Source: Candidatus Nanopelagicaceae bacterium (GTDB lineage Bacteria > Actinomycetota > Actinomycetes > Nanopelagicales > Nanopelagicaceae). Taken from it: DNA of 46,620 nt. Made by a program: the position numbers and the translations under genes. Shown piece by piece: positions 44,251 to 46,620 of this stretch. Position 1 is the stretch's first letter; the number at the start of each line of letters is the position of its first letter. The stretch covers positions 1-46,620 of the forward strand of contig CANHNH010000002.1 of the NCBI GenBank assembly GCA_947461995.1, read 5' to 3'. The notes beneath the pieces were generated by a model, which saw only the letters and a list, made by a program, of their open reading frames with translations, was not told the DNA's origin and made no database searches.

Positions 44251-45408
44251 ATGTCGCTCGAGATTGCATTCGCTAAAGTTGCAGAACTAATTGTTGATCC
44301 GAACAATTTTGTACGCGCTGTTCTCTCAGGCCGCCGCAGAAACATGCAGACAGAGTACGAGCGCATCGATATTCGCCCCGTTCAACTAAAAGAGGGCATC
44401 AAATTGCAATTGGTTTTGACTGAATCTAAGCAGGACACGACAAAAAATATTGATTCTCAATTAGAAAAAATCCTTGAATTGCTCAATAGCGGCTATGCCA
44501 ATGTTTTAGTTGAATTCACAACCGGTTCGTATTCTCTTCGAATCACCAAAAAAGGCGAAGCACTGATTCACGAAGGTAAAGGTACATTTGAGCGAAACCT
44601 TGCTCATGACAGAGCCAAAGAAAGATTGTTAGAAGCCAGTGATCCTTTTCTAATTGAAGTTGGCATATCTGATCACAAAGGCAACATTAAACCTTCGATG
44701 CAGGATAAGTATCGCCAAGTGGAAGAGTTTTTGCGGATCCTCGAACCTGTTTTGTCAGAGAAGAAAAAGAAGATCTCTGTTGTTGATCTAGGTTGTGGAC
44801 ATGCGTACTTAACTTTTGCCGCGCACCAGTACTTACAGAAAAAGTGTATTGACGCGCACGTTATAGGAATTGATGTCCGCGAGGCATCCCGAGATAGAAA
44901 TAATGCAATCGCCAAAAAACTAGGAATCAGCGATTCAATAGAATTTCGAGCCGAAGAAATATCGGAGACAGCAATTAAATCAGCAGATATTGCAATTGCT
45001 TTGCATGCGTGTGATACAGCAACCGATGATGCAATTGCATGGGGAGTCCAACATAATGTTGAGCTTCTATTGATAGCTCCGTGCTGTCATCACGATCTAC
45101 AAGTACAGATGCAAGAAATCCCTGAACCATGGCCAATGGTGACTCGACACGGAATCATGCGCGAACGCCTCGGTGATTTACTTACTGATTCATTTCGAAC
45201 TCAGATTCTTAAATTACTTGGATATCGAGTCGATGCAATTGAATTTGTCGGAGGAGAACATACGCCTCGCAATTTAATGATCCGTGCTGTAAAAACAGGT
45301 GCGAAGGCAGAGCCAATAGAGATAGCCCGGTACAAAGAAATGCTCACGCAATGGAATGTGAACCCTGCCCTTGCTCAGCGCCTTGAAAAAGAATTAGACG
45401 AAATCTAG
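44251..45408 (+). CDS. SAM-dependent methyltransferase (Methyltransf_32/METTL25-like)
   Basis: A 385-residue protein. The N-terminal 170 residues form an unassigned alpha/beta region; the methyltransferase domain has motif I SVVDLGCGHAYLTFAAHQYL, then GIDVREASRDRNNAIAK and IALHACDTATDDAIAWG. The segment LIAPCCHHDLQ is characteristic of the Methyltransf_32/GSTCD-like group. The substrate is unknown; RNA is possible but unproven. It lies between the two-component system and argG, each with its own leaderless-type promoter. Confidence 0.82.
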   Translation: MSLEIAFAKVAELIVDPNNFVRAVLSGRRRNMQTEYERIDIRPVQLKEGIKLQLVLTESKQDTTKNIDSQLEKILELLNSGYANVLVEFTTGSYSLRITKKGEALIHEGKGTFERNLAHDRAKERLLEASDPFLIEVGISDHKGNIKPSMQDKYRQVEEFLRILEPVLSEKKKKISVVDLGCGHAYLTFAAHQYLQKKCIDAHVIGIDVREASRDRNNAIAKKLGISDSIEFRAEEISETAIKSADIAIALHACDTATDDAIAWGVQHNVELLLIAPCCHHDLQVQMQEIPEPWPMVTRHGIMRERLGDLLTDSFRTQILKLLGYRVDAIEFVGGEHTPRNLMIRAVKTGAKAEPIEIARYKEMLTQWNVNPALAQRLEKELDEI

Positions 45409-45421
45409 ACCTGGCCACCAT

Positions 45422-46620
<1,199 letters not shown>

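Overview
The window looks like a piece of a streamlined, AT-leaning actinobacterial chromosome. Marker families are actinobacterial: DUF3117, DUF3107, DUF3499, DUF5719, DUF6912, an Rv3235-like protein, two WhiB proteins, a PdtaS-type kinase, MoeZ with a rhodanese domain, and MshB. Gene order follows several conserved actinobacterial (Mycobacterium-like) blocks, but with many members missing and with overlapping or near-zero gene spacing. This would fit a freshwater acI/Nanopelagicales-type actinobacterium; the lineage is inferred and was not tested by any search.

Layout. 1-4.9 kb: tail of a DUF3117 protein, leucyl aminopeptidase, O-methyltransferase, HtrA protease, TatB and the Mrp Fe-S carrier ATPase. 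4.9-6.7 kb (minus): DUF1003 membrane protein and a PRC-barrel/MgtE-N/CBS protein. 6.7-10.6 kb: a five-gene run coupled by ATGA overlaps (EamA transporter, PHP phosphoesterase, MarC, DUF2236 oxygenase-like, divergent ParA). 10.5-12.8 kb (minus): TetR regulator, DUF3107, DEAD-box helicase. 12.9-20.1 kb: MoeZ, MshB, small membrane protein, CysRS and a GNAT (minus), 7Fe ferredoxin, DapC and a sugar-nucleotidyltransferase. 20.1-26.7 kb: WhiB2-like regulator, a large glycosyltransferase, DUF5719, DUF3499 and a phosphomannomutase, an envelope-related block. 26.7-31.6 kb: S-adenosylhomocysteinase, ComF-type phosphoribosyltransferase, SecA. 31.5-36.3 kb: Rv3235-like (minus), SAF/CpaB-like protein, CpaE-like ATPase with a degenerate P-loop, DUF6912, PdtaS kinase, WhiB1-like (minus) and tRNA-Arg(CCG) (minus). 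36.3-40.5 kb: MsrA/MsrB, a CrtI-like oxidoreductase, a trans-sulfuration PLP enzyme, an untracked 49-residue membrane protein and a further membrane protein. 40.5-42.2 kb (minus): TerC and two small proteins. 42.3-46.6 kb: OmpR-type two-component pair, a methyltransferase and the start of a type-2 argininosuccinate synthase.

Regulation. The clearest signal not covered by the ORF track is a promoter pattern. At least thirteen genes have a TANNNT hexamer ending 6-7 nt before the start codon, as expected for leaderless mRNAs; one more has CATTAT at the same spacing. Two of these hexamers begin with the TAG stop codon of the gene before. Other first genes have Shine-Dalgarno sites, and downstream genes use ATGA/TAATG overlaps. 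Inverted repeats lie upstream of whiB2, whiB1, the comF-like gene and ahcY. No CRISPR array, insertion sequence, prophage or rRNA was seen, and there is no gene-free stretch over 300 bases.
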